Source: Fen-1258 sp947085815 | Lineage (GTDB): Bacteria > Bacteroidota > Ignavibacteria > Ignavibacteriales > Melioribacteraceae | Length of the DNA: 64,000 nucleotides | NCBI GenBank assembly: GCA_947085815.1 | Contig: CAMTXU010000008.1 | Location: 62,001-126,000, forward strand | Direction: 5' to 3' | Part shown: positions 26,785-34,603 of the stretch, piece after piece | Layout of the letters: every line of letters begins with the position of its first letter | Numbering within the stretch: position 1 is the stretch's first letter | Notes under the pieces: model-generated | Database searches by the model: none | What the model was told of the DNA's origin: nothing | The model's input: only the letters and a program-made list of their open reading frames with translations | Position numbers and translations under genes: made by a program

Positions 26785-27624
26785 ATGTTAAGAAAAATTA
26801 TAGAAATTAAAGAAGATAAATGTGATGGCTGCGGACAATGTGTTCCAGAATGCCACGAAGGTGCGTTACAAATCATTGACGGTAAAGCACGTTTAATTAG
26901 CGATCTTTTTTGTGATGGACTTGGTGCTTGTTTAGGACACTGCCCAACTGGGGCACTAACAATTGTAGAGCGCGAAGCCGTGCCATATGACGAGAAGAAA
27001 GTAATGGATTACATTGTTAAGGGAGGAACAAACGTAATAATTGCTCATCTTAAACACCTGCGCGATCATGAAGAATTTGAATATTTAAGAGAGGGTCTCG
27101 AGTATTTACGCGATCACGGAATTGAAAATCCACTTTCACAAAATGATCTTCAAGAAAAAAAGATTCATTGCGGATGTCCGGGATCTCAAGAGATGGTTAT
27201 TGAAAATACTAGCGATGCCGTTGACGAAGGTGCGCGAACTTCTCATTTAAGACAATGGCCGGTTCAATTACATCTTGTATCTCCAAATGCCGCCTATTTT
27301 AGAAATTCAGATTTATTGCTGGCTGCCGATTGCTGCGGTTTTGCTTATCCTGATTTTCATAAAGATTTTTTAAAAGGGAAATCTCTCGCCATCGCTTGTC
27401 CAAAACTTGATACCAACAAGCAGGTTTATCTTGATAAACTTATTACAATGATTACCGAATCAAATCTAAAATCAATTACCATTTTGATTATGCAAGTGCC
27501 GTGCTGCAGTGGATTAGCTCAACTTGCTCAACAGGCTGTAGAGACTGCGGGAAAGAATATTCAGGTTAGTGTTGTTATAATTAGTATTCAGGGAGAAGTT
27601 CTTCAGACAATACCAGTTAATTAA
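26785..27624 (+). CDS. 4Fe-4S ferredoxin-domain protein with extra cysteine-rich C-terminal part
   Basis: The 279-residue protein begins with a two-cluster ferredoxin domain (CDGCGQCVPECHEGAL at residues 10-25 and CDGLGACLGHCPTGAL). The C-terminal two-thirds has further cysteine motifs: HCGCPGSQ, ADCCGFAYPDFHKDF, ACPKLD and PCCSGL. It resembles cytoplasmic ferredoxin-like proteins found near nitrogen-oxide stress genes, probably shuttling electrons. The exact partner is not known. It lies 21 bp after nosY and is followed by the Fe-S repair gene, so it probably belongs to the same transcript. Confidence 0.8.
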   Translation: MLRKIIEIKEDKCDGCGQCVPECHEGALQIIDGKARLISDLFCDGLGACLGHCPTGALTIVEREAVPYDEKKVMDYIVKGGTNVIIAHLKHLRDHEEFEYLREGLEYLRDHGIENPLSQNDLQEKKIHCGCPGSQEMVIENTSDAVDEGARTSHLRQWPVQLHLVSPNAAYFRNSDLLLAADCCGFAYPDFHKDFLKGKSLAIACPKLDTNKQVYLDKLITMITESNLKSITILIMQVPCCSGLAQLAQQAVETAGKNIQVSVVIISIQGEVLQTIPVN

Positions 27625-27652
27625 ATATTATTAGACAATAAAGAAGCCGGTT

Positions 27653-28393
27653 ATGAAAAACATAATAGAAAAAAATATAAAAGATATTGTTACGGAAAAT
27701 TTTCATACTGCAGAATTGTTCGAGAAATATGGAATTGATTTCTGCTGCAACGGAAACCGCCCTTTAAGAGAAGCTCTTGAAGAGAAAAAAATCTCATACG
27801 ATAAATTTTTTGAAGAGCTTCACAAGGTGAATATTTCAGTGGTATCGGATAACCAACGTTATTCGGAATGGGATTTGAATTTTCTCACCGAATATATTGT
27901 GAATAATCATCACACATATGTAAAGAGCGCTATTCCGGAGATAACGGCACATCTTCAAAAAGTATTAAACGCACACGGACCAAAATATTCATACCTCGCG
28001 GAAGTTCAGAACACATTTGCACTCGTCGCTAATGAGATGAAAAGCCATATGATAAAAGAAGAAAAGATATTGTTTCCGATAGTAAAGTATTTGATAGTAT
28101 CTCAAAAATTCAAAGAGAAACCCAAAACCGGTGGATACGGAACAATTAAAAACCCGATTAGGCAAATGGAAGCGGAACACGTATCGGCGGGCGGTGCAAT
28201 GGGAAAAATTAGAACTTTAACAAACAATTATTCTTTACCGGAGGATGCCTGCACTACTTTTCAGGTGACGTATAAAGAATTAAACGAATTTGAAAAAGAT
28301 TTGCATAAACATGTTCATTTAGAAAATAATATACTTTTTCCACGGGCAATAGAATTTGAAGAAGATCTTATTAAATTGTATTCAAAAATTTGA
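27653..28393 (+). CDS. Iron-sulfur cluster repair protein RIC (YtfE/ScdA family)
   Basis: The 246-residue protein has the DUF542 N-terminal domain (ITEKNIKDIVTENFHTAELFEKYGI class, with the conserved CC in IDFCCNG) and a hemerythrin-like di-iron domain carrying histidine and glutamate ligands in NNHHTYVK, MKSHMIKEEKILFP, EAEHVSAGG and KHVHLENNILFPR. RIC repairs Fe-S clusters damaged by NO or peroxide. Its place after the nos genes fits a nitrosative-stress response to NO made while reducing nitrite. Confidence 0.93.
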   Translation: MKNIIEKNIKDIVTENFHTAELFEKYGIDFCCNGNRPLREALEEKKISYDKFFEELHKVNISVVSDNQRYSEWDLNFLTEYIVNNHHTYVKSAIPEITAHLQKVLNAHGPKYSYLAEVQNTFALVANEMKSHMIKEEKILFPIVKYLIVSQKFKEKPKTGGYGTIKNPIRQMEAEHVSAGGAMGKIRTLTNNYSLPEDACTTFQVTYKELNEFEKDLHKHVHLENNILFPRAIEFEEDLIKLYSKI

Positions 28394-28403
28394 ATAGTCG
28401 CAG

Positions 28404-29171
28404 ATGAAAAATAAATCTGGTGCACTTCTTAAAGCTGATTCTTTCTATAATGAAATTTCAGAGTTTTACGAAAAGATGATAGACTTTGAAAAGAATTTGG
28501 AATTAAGAGTGAATGCGTATAAAAAGATTTTTCCGGCTGAAGGGAAAACCGCCGATCTGGGTTGCGGCGTCGGTCTCGATTCCCTCGCTCTGGCAATTAA
28601 TCAACACAAGGTAACCGCATTCGATATTTCTCCAAAAATGATTGAGGAGACAAAACGTAATGCAATTAAATATAATGTCGATATTACTCCTCACGTTCAC
28701 TCATTTCAAACAATACCTAAGAGTTTCAATCAAAGATTTAATTCTGTTATTTCGGTTGGTAATACAATAGCCCACATTAATTCGAGGCAGTTGAATAGCG
28801 CAATTAAGCGGATGTATCAATTACTTCTCCCGGGAGGTAAAATATTTCTTCATATTCTTAATTATCAGATGATCAAAAAAGAGAATAAAAGAATAAATAA
28901 TATTGCTAACCGAGACGGGAAAATTATTATTCGTTTTTACGATTTCCGGAAGAATGATCTCGACTTCAACATTCTCTCCTTTCCACAAAATTCACCAAAG
29001 GAATTTCAGTTAGCAACAACAAAGCATTATCCTCACTCCGCAAGAGAAATAAAATCGTTTCTCAAAGAAGCTGGATTTATTAAAATAAAATTAATGAAAA
29101 ATTTTTCCGGTGATAAATTTAACATTAGTGATTCCAAGGATCTCTTTATTGAAGCATCCAGGAGGTTATAA
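28404..29171 (+). CDS. Class I SAM-dependent methyltransferase
   Basis: The 255-residue protein shows motif I as TADLGCGVGLDSLAL (residues 50-64), then VTAFDISPKMIEE for motif II and SVISVGNTIAHI for motif III. The following LLLPGGKIFLHILNY is the usual post-motif strand and loop. The substrate is not known. It begins 10 bp after the Fe-S repair gene and may be cotranscribed. The 3' end overlaps the convergent PH-domain gene by 6 bp. Confidence 0.87.
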   Translation: MKNKSGALLKADSFYNEISEFYEKMIDFEKNLELRVNAYKKIFPAEGKTADLGCGVGLDSLALAINQHKVTAFDISPKMIEETKRNAIKYNVDITPHVHSFQTIPKSFNQRFNSVISVGNTIAHINSRQLNSAIKRMYQLLLPGGKIFLHILNYQMIKKENKRINNIANRDGKIIIRFYDFRKNDLDFNILSFPQNSPKEFQLATTKHYPHSAREIKSFLKEAGFIKIKLMKNFSGDKFNISDSKDLFIEASRRL

Positions 29172-29765
29172 TTCTCTTTTGCAATAACGGCAGACTTTGG
29201 CTTTAGCTTTTATTTTTTCGGCGCAGAAGGGGCATTCTTTAGTTTCTTCCCCTATTTCACCATCAACCGCATCTGCAAGCTTAAATGCCTGACGATTCAT
29301 TTGATACTCTTTGTAATTTTCTTGAGCGGCTGAAAGAGCTTCTTTCAATTTTTGAGGGTATGAAATATTCGTATAGCTTGTCTCCCCCATCTCTGCCGCA
29401 GTTTGAATTTGCACATTGCCAAAACCGAGCATTCTTCCTAAGAGCGACTGCTGATACGAGACATTATTTATTTTATCAATGGGGCTTTCTTTAGAGCTGA
29501 TTGAGAAAACACCTGATTCGTCAATCACTCTATGGCTCGTAACCACCCATAGATCAAATTTCCATGAATAGTATTTGAAAGTAAAATAGAGCACTGCGAA
29601 GACCGGTACTGTAAAATGCCACCACTGTATTATTTCCAGTTTTGTATAGATGTAAATAGACGATGCAATAAGTATAAGCGTAACTATCAGAGGAAAAATC
29701 AGAACGAACCAATGCTTATGTGTTTCATAAAAAATTTTTTCTTCTTTCCTTAGCTGAGTTCTCAT
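29166..29765 (-). CDS. PH-domain membrane protein with C-terminal zinc ribbon
   Basis: The 199-residue protein has two transmembrane helices (FVLIFPLIVTLILIASSIYIY and FTVPVFAVLYFTFKYYSW) followed by a bPH2/YdbS-like domain (VVTSHRVIDESGVFSISSKE, split after 20, and INNVSYQQSLLGRMLGFGNVQI). It ends with a four-cysteine zinc ribbon (CPFCAEKIKAKAKVCRYCKREL). Such proteins are common membrane proteins without established function. It is followed upstream by the Rrf2 regulator with about 20 bp between them, so they may be cotranscribed. Confidence 0.87.
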   Translation of the reverse strand: MRTQLRKEEKIFYETHKHWFVLIFPLIVTLILIASSIYIYTKLEIIQWWHFTVPVFAVLYFTFKYYSWKFDLWVVTSHRVIDESGVFSISSKESPIDKINNVSYQQSLLGRMLGFGNVQIQTAAEMGETSYTNISYPQKLKEALSAAQENYKEYQMNRQAFKLADAVDGEIGEETKECPFCAEKIKAKAKVCRYCKREL

Positions 29766-29784
29766 TTATACCTTCATTTGAAAT

Positions 29785-30213
29785 TTAGAGTGAGGCTATT
29801 TTGCTGACGGTCTTTTCTTTTAAGTTTTCCAGAGTCTCTTCGCTTAACATTCGAAATGCTTCCTCCCTTAGTTTCCCCCATTGATGATGTACTGGGCATG
29901 GTGTTTCGTGAGAGCAGCCGGGAAAACCCAGAACACATGATTTGAATACATCCAATCCGTCAATAGCTTCCACAATATCAATTAATTTTATCTGATCCGA
30001 TGCTTTAGCTAAAAAGAATCCTCCTCTTTTTCCCTTTTTTGATCCTACAATGCCGCTGCTTGTTAGAATCTGAAGAACCTTAGAGACAAATTCCTTTGGT
30101 ACTTTTAATTCTTTCGAAACCTCTTCCGCGTTATAGATTTTCTTCTCTTTAGCAGATAAAAACAGGACTGCCTGTATTCCAAGTTCACAAGCTTTTGAAA
30201 AAAATACTGTCAT
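29785..30213 (-). CDS. Rrf2-family transcriptional regulator with Fe-S cysteines (NsrR/IscR-like)
   Basis: The 142-residue protein has an Rrf2 winged helix (ACELGIQAVLFLSAKEKK, ISKELKVPKEFVSKVLQIL type, GKRGGFFLAKASDQIKLIDI) and a three-cysteine loop, C-x7-C-x5-C (CVLGFPGCSHETPC), that ligates a [2Fe-2S] or [4Fe-4S] cluster in NsrR and IscR. It may sense NO or oxygen and regulate the nearby nrf, nos and Fe-S repair genes; this is inferred from position. No operator sequence was found by eye. Confidence 0.88.
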   Translation of the reverse strand: MTVFFSKACELGIQAVLFLSAKEKKIYNAEEVSKELKVPKEFVSKVLQILTSSGIVGSKKGKRGGFFLAKASDQIKLIDIVEAIDGLDVFKSCVLGFPGCSHETPCPVHHQWGKLREEAFRMLSEETLENLKEKTVSKIASL

Positions 30214-30329
30214 GATCTCCCGCTGAATGTTGTTTATATAAAGATAAAGATTCTACTTCTATTTATCATTTAATTTGATCTCATTTCCGACAAATTACAT
30301 TACTCAAAAAACACGGCGGGGAAGATCAA

Positions 30330-30357
30330 AAACGGCGTTACCTTTATAGCGCCGTTT
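30330..30357. terminator. Stable hairpin between the Rrf2 and RlpA genes
   Basis: AAACGGCG (30330-30337) and CGCCGTTT (30350-30357) form a perfect 8-bp stem around a 12-nt loop. No T-run of four or more follows directly in either direction, so termination is uncertain. It sits upstream of the Rrf2 gene (leftward), so a regulatory role is possible. Confidence 0.4.
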
Positions 30358-30421
30358 CGAGAACGTTTATCTTGCTTTATTTCTTACAAAGGATCAAAAA
30401 ATTTATTGACGTATAATAAGT

Positions 30422-30440
30422 ACCCCGGTGGGCCCGGGGT
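30422..30440 (-). terminator. Terminator hairpin of the RlpA gene
   Basis: ACCCCGG (30422-30428) and CCGGGGT (30434-30440) form a 7-bp GC-rich stem with a 5-nt loop, about 10 bp beyond the RlpA stop. On the minus strand an AT-rich stretch (ACTTATTATACG) follows rather than a clean T-run. Moderate confidence as intrinsic terminator. Confidence 0.55.
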
Positions 30441-30449
30441 CATTTAGAA

Positions 30450-30932
30450 CTAATTAAGTGTGTTTATTAGAGATTTGTCTGAGTTAAGAAGAACTTCTTC
30501 GACTTTCACTTTTACTACGCCTCTTCTCATCATTCCAAGTGCAAGAGCTGTACCTTTGGATAAATCCAATTCGCGTCCTTCTATGTATGGTCCTCTATCA
30601 TTAATTCTGACAATTACAGATTTGCCATTTCTGAGATTTGTAACTTGAAGGATTGTGCCAAAGGATAAAGATTTATGTGCTGCCGTGAATGCCATCTGGT
30701 TATATTGTTCTCCGTTAGCCGTTGTTTTACCATGGAAGCGCGGTCCATACCAGGATGCCGTCATCACTCCCATTTGGTTAAAGCTAACAGTTGTCATGCT
30801 TGGTTCAGCATCTCTGCTTACAATTATTTTAGATGCACCACTATTCTCGCTGGCAGAGGTATCCCCAAAGCCAATAAAGCCAACGCTGATGGTTGTGAGA
30901 AGAATGATGAAACCTATTTTTAACTTACGCAA
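30450..30932 (-). CDS. rlpA: RlpA-like septal ring lytic transglycosylase
   Basis: The 160-residue protein has an N-terminal signal (KIGFIILLTTISVGFIGFG) and a double-psi beta-barrel with the RlpA signatures ASWYGPRFHGKTTANGE, MAFTAAHKSLSFGT, VTNLRNGKSVIVRINDRGP and ELDLSKGTALALGM. RlpA cleaves denuded glycan strands near the septum. It lacks the SPOR domain found in many homologues. The TTG start at 30932 follows GAGG (TTG start: stop codons exclude an ATG nearby). Confidence 0.9.
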   Translation of the reverse strand: MRKLKIGFIILLTTISVGFIGFGDTSASENSGASKIIVSRDAEPSMTTVSFNQMGVMTASWYGPRFHGKTTANGEQYNQMAFTAAHKSLSFGTILQVTNLRNGKSVIVRINDRGPYIEGRELDLSKGTALALGMMRRGVVKVKVEEVLLNSDKSLINTLN

Positions 30933-31007
30933 ATATTACCTCGTTTTAATTGAACATACCGTTTAAGTTTGAGTAAAGGGAAAACTTCAGTAGAAATACA
31001 GGTGGTG

Positions 31008-31340
31008 TTAATTCCTAAGTTGAGAAGTGAACCAAAAGTCGGTTCGTCTGCCACATTCTCTCTCTGCATAGAGTCTTTTAGAGAGTATATAGTGTTTGGG
31101 GGAACAGTCTGATTTTTTTTCTATAATGGTGAATTCATTTTCGGTTATAAATTTAACTTTGTTCAGTGTAACGGGTTGTTCGCAAATCAAAAAATCAGGC
31201 AATATATATCCTTCACCTTTCTGTACTATATTTCCTGCTTTACTGTCAGATCGGAAGTCGAGAGCGGGGGCAGAGCAGACAGTCCCTGCGCTGATGAGCA
31301 AGATTAGAGGTAATATATATTTTAGACCTTTTTGATTCAC
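31008..31340 (-). CDS. Small secreted protein of unknown function
   Basis: The 110-residue protein starts from GTG at 31340 with a good signal peptide (YILPLILLISAGTVCSAPA). The mature part has four cysteines, including CEQP, SDCSP and AERECGRR, which could form disulfides. No family is recognised. It lies about 76 bp upstream of the RlpA start on the same strand. The gene is small and the start is GTG, so the call is moderate. Confidence 0.5.
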   Translation of the reverse strand: MNQKGLKYILPLILLISAGTVCSAPALDFRSDSKAGNIVQKGEGYILPDFLICEQPVTLNKVKFITENEFTIIEKKSDCSPKHYILSKRLYAERECGRRTDFWFTSQLRN

Positions 31341-31953
31341 TAACTACTCTTTTAAAATAATCTCTAAAATTTGATGCGCTAATTTAACCATTTGTGAGGA
31401 TACCAGCCAAATGGGCAAGGCGTCTCCGGTCACAATCTGAAAAATAATAATGTCGTTTTAGTTCGATTTTCGAACAATCTATAAAAAAAGACAGTTTTTA
31501 GAACCTCGCAATTCGTCAAAATCTCCATGAAGTCAGACATAAAAAAATGAATCAGAGTGAATGTCTTACATCCAGCCTTTCCTCAAATTACTCCATCATC
31601 AAGCAAAGATTATTTAATTAACCAATGGCGGAGCTGACCGACCATTCAGAGTGAACGGCAATCCAGGGACCAAATAATGATGCGCGGGTAGAGAGACTTT
31701 TGCGTTAGGCATATACTATATCTTGCCCCTCGAAAAATTTTATCGCTTCATATCAACTGCAAAGGTTGATCTTTCTTAAGCTGTCTTTTGACACAATCAT
31801 AAAATTGGAATAATGTACTAACCAATATATTTTTGTGATGGCGATAGGAGAGCGCAGATTTGAAGCGTGGTTTTCAAAAGCAGATCATTAACGACTCATA
31901 TAGAGACCGTTTGCGGAAGTGAAATTTTAGCATAATTAAAAGAGTGGGAAAAA
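31341..31953. other. Gene-free stretch with a possible promoter
   Basis: About 610 bp with no credible gene; the open frame at 31874-32104 is antisense to the DUF4922 gene. I see no repeat or RNA. A sigma-70-like promoter is listed separately near 31788. Confidence 0.45.
31788..31816 (+). promoter_or_regulatory. Possible sigma-70-type promoter of the DUF4922 gene
   Basis: TTGACA at 31788-31793 is followed after 17 bp by TAATGT at 31811-31816, a good classical spacing. It is 138 bp before the downstream ATG. Members of this lineage often use other -33/-7 elements, so function is uncertain. Confidence 0.35.
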
Positions 31954-32949
31954 ATGATCTTCGAAGAGAAGCCTGAGAAAAATAACAACATGGAATGGTG
32001 GGCTGACCGCTGCAAAAGAATGCTTGCCGAACAAAAAAAATCATGGCACTTTTTAAAATCGAATTACGAGAATCTTGAAAAAGTAAAAACCCGCGAGTTT
32101 TCATTTGACGATTTTATTGTAAAGGTTCAGCACAACCCCCAAAGAATATTTTCTACTTCTGCCGATGTGACGGGCAATAAAATTAAAACCAAAAAATGCA
32201 CTTTATGCGTAGAGAATCTTCCGGCAGATCAGAATGGTTTGGCTTATAATAAACATTTTGTTGTTCTTTCCAACCCATTCCCAATCTTTCAGGAACATTT
32301 CACGATTTCGAAAACAAATCACACACCTCAAACCATCATCGGGAATTTTGCTGAATTTCTTGAAATCTCACGCGCTCTCGGCAAACACTATACTCTTTTT
32401 TATAATGGTCCAAAATGCGGTTCTTCCGCACCCGATCATATGCACTTTCAAGCGGGAACAAAATTAGTTATGCCAATCGAGTATGAATTTGATAAGATTG
32501 TCGGCAAACTATCTCGCGCGGTTATCAGCAACGGTAAAATTGAAGTCCGGTTTTTCGAAAATCATCTTCGTTATTTTATCTCTTTCGAATCAAGAGACAA
32601 GGGCGAATTGCTCTACGCTTTTAAGACTTTTATTAACGCCTTTAAGAAGATTTCGCTTCCGCAGAATGAGCCGTTAATGAATTTAATTTCAAGTTATCAA
32701 GAAGGCATTTGGAGGCTTTTAATTTTTCCGCGTCAAAAACACAGACCCGCTCGATTTTCCTTCGAGGATGAGAATCAACTGCTGATAAGTCCCGCGGCAG
32801 TTGATATGGGAGGACTATTTATTGCTCCGCGTGAAAATGATTTTGAAAAAATAACCAAGGATGATGTAATAGAAATTTTCAAAGAAGTCTCATTAACGAA
32901 AGAGTATTTTGAATTCTTACGTAAGAAAATTGGAGAGATTTTTATATAA
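31954..32949 (+). CDS. DUF4922 / HIT-like nucleotidyl-transferase-fold protein
   Basis: The 331-residue protein shows the DUF4922 pattern. A CxxC pair (KKCTLCVENLPADQNG) is followed by FVVLSNPFPIFQEHFTI and the HIT-like active region APDHMHFQAG, where His-x-His-x-Gln resembles galactose-1-phosphate uridylyltransferase and HIT proteins. Substrate unknown. Start is ATG at 31954; a downstream ATG at 31990 (MEWW) is an alternative. It is a monocistronic gene. Confidence 0.85.
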   Translation: MIFEEKPEKNNNMEWWADRCKRMLAEQKKSWHFLKSNYENLEKVKTREFSFDDFIVKVQHNPQRIFSTSADVTGNKIKTKKCTLCVENLPADQNGLAYNKHFVVLSNPFPIFQEHFTISKTNHTPQTIIGNFAEFLEISRALGKHYTLFYNGPKCGSSAPDHMHFQAGTKLVMPIEYEFDKIVGKLSRAVISNGKIEVRFFENHLRYFISFESRDKGELLYAFKTFINAFKKISLPQNEPLMNLISSYQEGIWRLLIFPRQKHRPARFSFEDENQLLISPAAVDMGGLFIAPRENDFEKITKDDVIEIFKEVSLTKEYFEFLRKKIGEIFI

Positions 32950-33013
32950 AAATTATTCAAGCGGTCTTAGCATTGCTCTGTTCATCCGACTGACAATTGG
33001 CAAACTTTTGCGA

Positions 33014-33029
33014 AAGCCGGTTCCGGCTT
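33014..33029. terminator. Palindromic hairpin between convergent genes
   Basis: AAGCCGG (33014-33020) and CCGGCTT (33023-33029) form a GC-rich palindrome directly beside the stop of the PP2C gene and 65 bp after the DUF4922 gene. No T-run is adjacent, so its role as a bidirectional terminator is only possible. Confidence 0.35.
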
Positions 33030-33030
33030 A

Positions 33031-34218
33031 TCATAAAACCTTTACGGCAATAACACTAAGGTCATCATCCATTTCGCCGCCGGTGTAAGCAAAGATCTCC
33101 TTTTGCAGTTGTTCAAGGGAGTCTTCGCTTGAATTTAATGCGCCTATAAATTTCATAAGCTTATCCTCACCATAAAGCACGCCCTCTTTATTGCGGGCTT
33201 CGGTGATTCCGTCTGTAACTAAAAACAACTCATCGCCGCTATTAAGTTTAATTTCAACATCCTCATATTCGCCGGATTTACTGAATCCAAGAAGAACGCC
33301 CTTCGAAATAATTTTTTCTACTTCCTTCGACTTAAATATTAACGGGAGATCACCTGCGCCAGAATAACGCGCTGTTTTATTTTTTTTATCCAGAATGATG
33401 ATAGAAAGTGTTATGAATACTTCCGCAATTCTTTCGTCTTTGAAGACAGACTCGTTCACTTTGTGTAAAATGTGGCTCGGTTGATAGTCGTTGGATGATT
33501 CCAGAACAAACCGTGCGGCACTCCGAACGTAGCCTGCGTATGCGATTGCAAAATACCAGGCTCCCCAACGCTTTCCCATCACGTCACCAAAAATTATAGC
33601 GATGTTATCATCGTCTAATTTAAAATAATCTATAAAGTCACCACCGGGAATATTTTTAAACGGCATGTGCCAGTGTTTAATTAAAAATCCATCGAATTGC
33701 GGAAATTCTTCTGGGACTACTTTCGTTCCCATTGAATCTGCTGCCTTCTGAACTTCATCAACCACTTTGACCCGTTCTTTTTCAAGGCTTTTTAGAATTG
33801 CGGAAACTTTGGCAATTACAACTTTGGGGCTGGATGTTTTAATGATGTAGTCTTCAATTTCAAGATCATAGCCGTGAAGTACATCCTCTTCTTCTCCCTT
33901 TGCGGTAAGAAATACAAAAGGTATCTGCTTCAGTTCGGAATTCTCAAGCAGACGCCTGCGAAATTCATATCCATCAACTTCTGGCATCATCACATCACTT
34001 ATTATTAAATCAGGTCTGATCTTTTCGGCAAGTTCCAATCCTTCTCGACCGTTGCCTGCAACCTCACATCTGAATCCTGCTTTGGTAAGATTATAGTTGA
34101 ATAGTTTTGCAATATTAATCTCATCTTCGACAAGCAATATTGTGCTTAAGGGTCTTGTATTTTCTTGCACCGCTTGATTCCTAAAATATTTTTTGTATGC
34201 TGTTCTTTCCCCCAGCAT
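33031..34218 (-). CDS. Receiver-PP2C (SpoIIE/RsbU-type) phosphatase
   Basis: The 395-residue protein has a response-regulator receiver at about 25-145 (TILLVEDEINIAKLF, phospho-acceptor Asp in DLIISDVMMPEVDGYEF, and a Lys in FVFLTAKGE) and a SpoIIE-type PP2C phosphatase domain (GGDFIDYFKLDDDNIAIIFGD, split after 20, then VMGKR, YAGYVRSAARF, ARYSGAGDLPLIF, VTDGITEARN). It would dephosphorylate a STAS-domain antagonist in response to phosphorylation. It is last in the operon with the kinase, regulator and STAS genes. Confidence 0.92.
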   Translation of the reverse strand: MLGERTAYKKYFRNQAVQENTRPLSTILLVEDEINIAKLFNYNLTKAGFRCEVAGNGREGLELAEKIRPDLIISDVMMPEVDGYEFRRRLLENSELKQIPFVFLTAKGEEEDVLHGYDLEIEDYIIKTSSPKVVIAKVSAILKSLEKERVKVVDEVQKAADSMGTKVVPEEFPQFDGFLIKHWHMPFKNIPGGDFIDYFKLDDDNIAIIFGDVMGKRWGAWYFAIAYAGYVRSAARFVLESSNDYQPSHILHKVNESVFKDERIAEVFITLSIIILDKKNKTARYSGAGDLPLIFKSKEVEKIISKGVLLGFSKSGEYEDVEIKLNSGDELFLVTDGITEARNKEGVLYGEDKLMKFIGALNSSEDSLEQLQKEIFAYTGGEMDDDLSVIAVKVL

Positions 34219-34244
34219 TTTTAATAGTTTGATAGATTATTTCT

Positions 34245-34586
34245 TTACTTTTGAAAACTCTTTATTGCGTCTTGCAATTCGCTGTAGGACTCGAACACCC
34301 TGAACAGGCGGGTTAATTCAAACATAGATCTGACCGGGGGTTTAAAGCCAACCAGTTTTAAATCACCGCCCATCTTGGCAACTTTCTTAAGAGTGTTTAC
34401 TATTACGCCGAGAAAGGTTGAATCGAGGAAGTCAACCGCCGTTAGATCAATAATAATTTTATAATAGCCGGCAGATATTTTTTCCGACACGTTAAATTTC
34501 AGTTCCTCGGCTTCTTTAAGAGTGGCGCGGTCTAAATTAACGATCTCAACAACAATGTCATCAATAACCTCCTCAATAATTTCCAT
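34245..34586 (-). CDS. STAS-domain anti-sigma factor antagonist
   Basis: The 113-residue protein has the single STAS fold with the phospho-acceptor region DLTAVDFLDSTFLGVIVN, where the serine in DST is the usual regulated residue. It is the likely substrate of the receiver-PP2C protein encoded 26 bp downstream. A matching HATPase anti-sigma kinase was not seen in the window. A second, similar STAS gene lies near 40463. Confidence 0.9.
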   Translation of the reverse strand: MEIIEEVIDDIVVEIVNLDRATLKEAEELKFNVSEKISAGYYKIIIDLTAVDFLDSTFLGVIVNTLKKVAKMGGDLKLVGFKPPVRSMFELTRLFRVFESYSELQDAIKSFQK

Positions 34587-34603
34587 ATTTCACCTCACGC
34601 TTT

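Noticed and set aside
31454..31953. Possible tRNA or structured RNA in the gene-free stretch
   Set aside because: No acceptor-stem pairing, T-loop GGTTCGA-type motif or CCA end was recognised in this region or elsewhere in the window.
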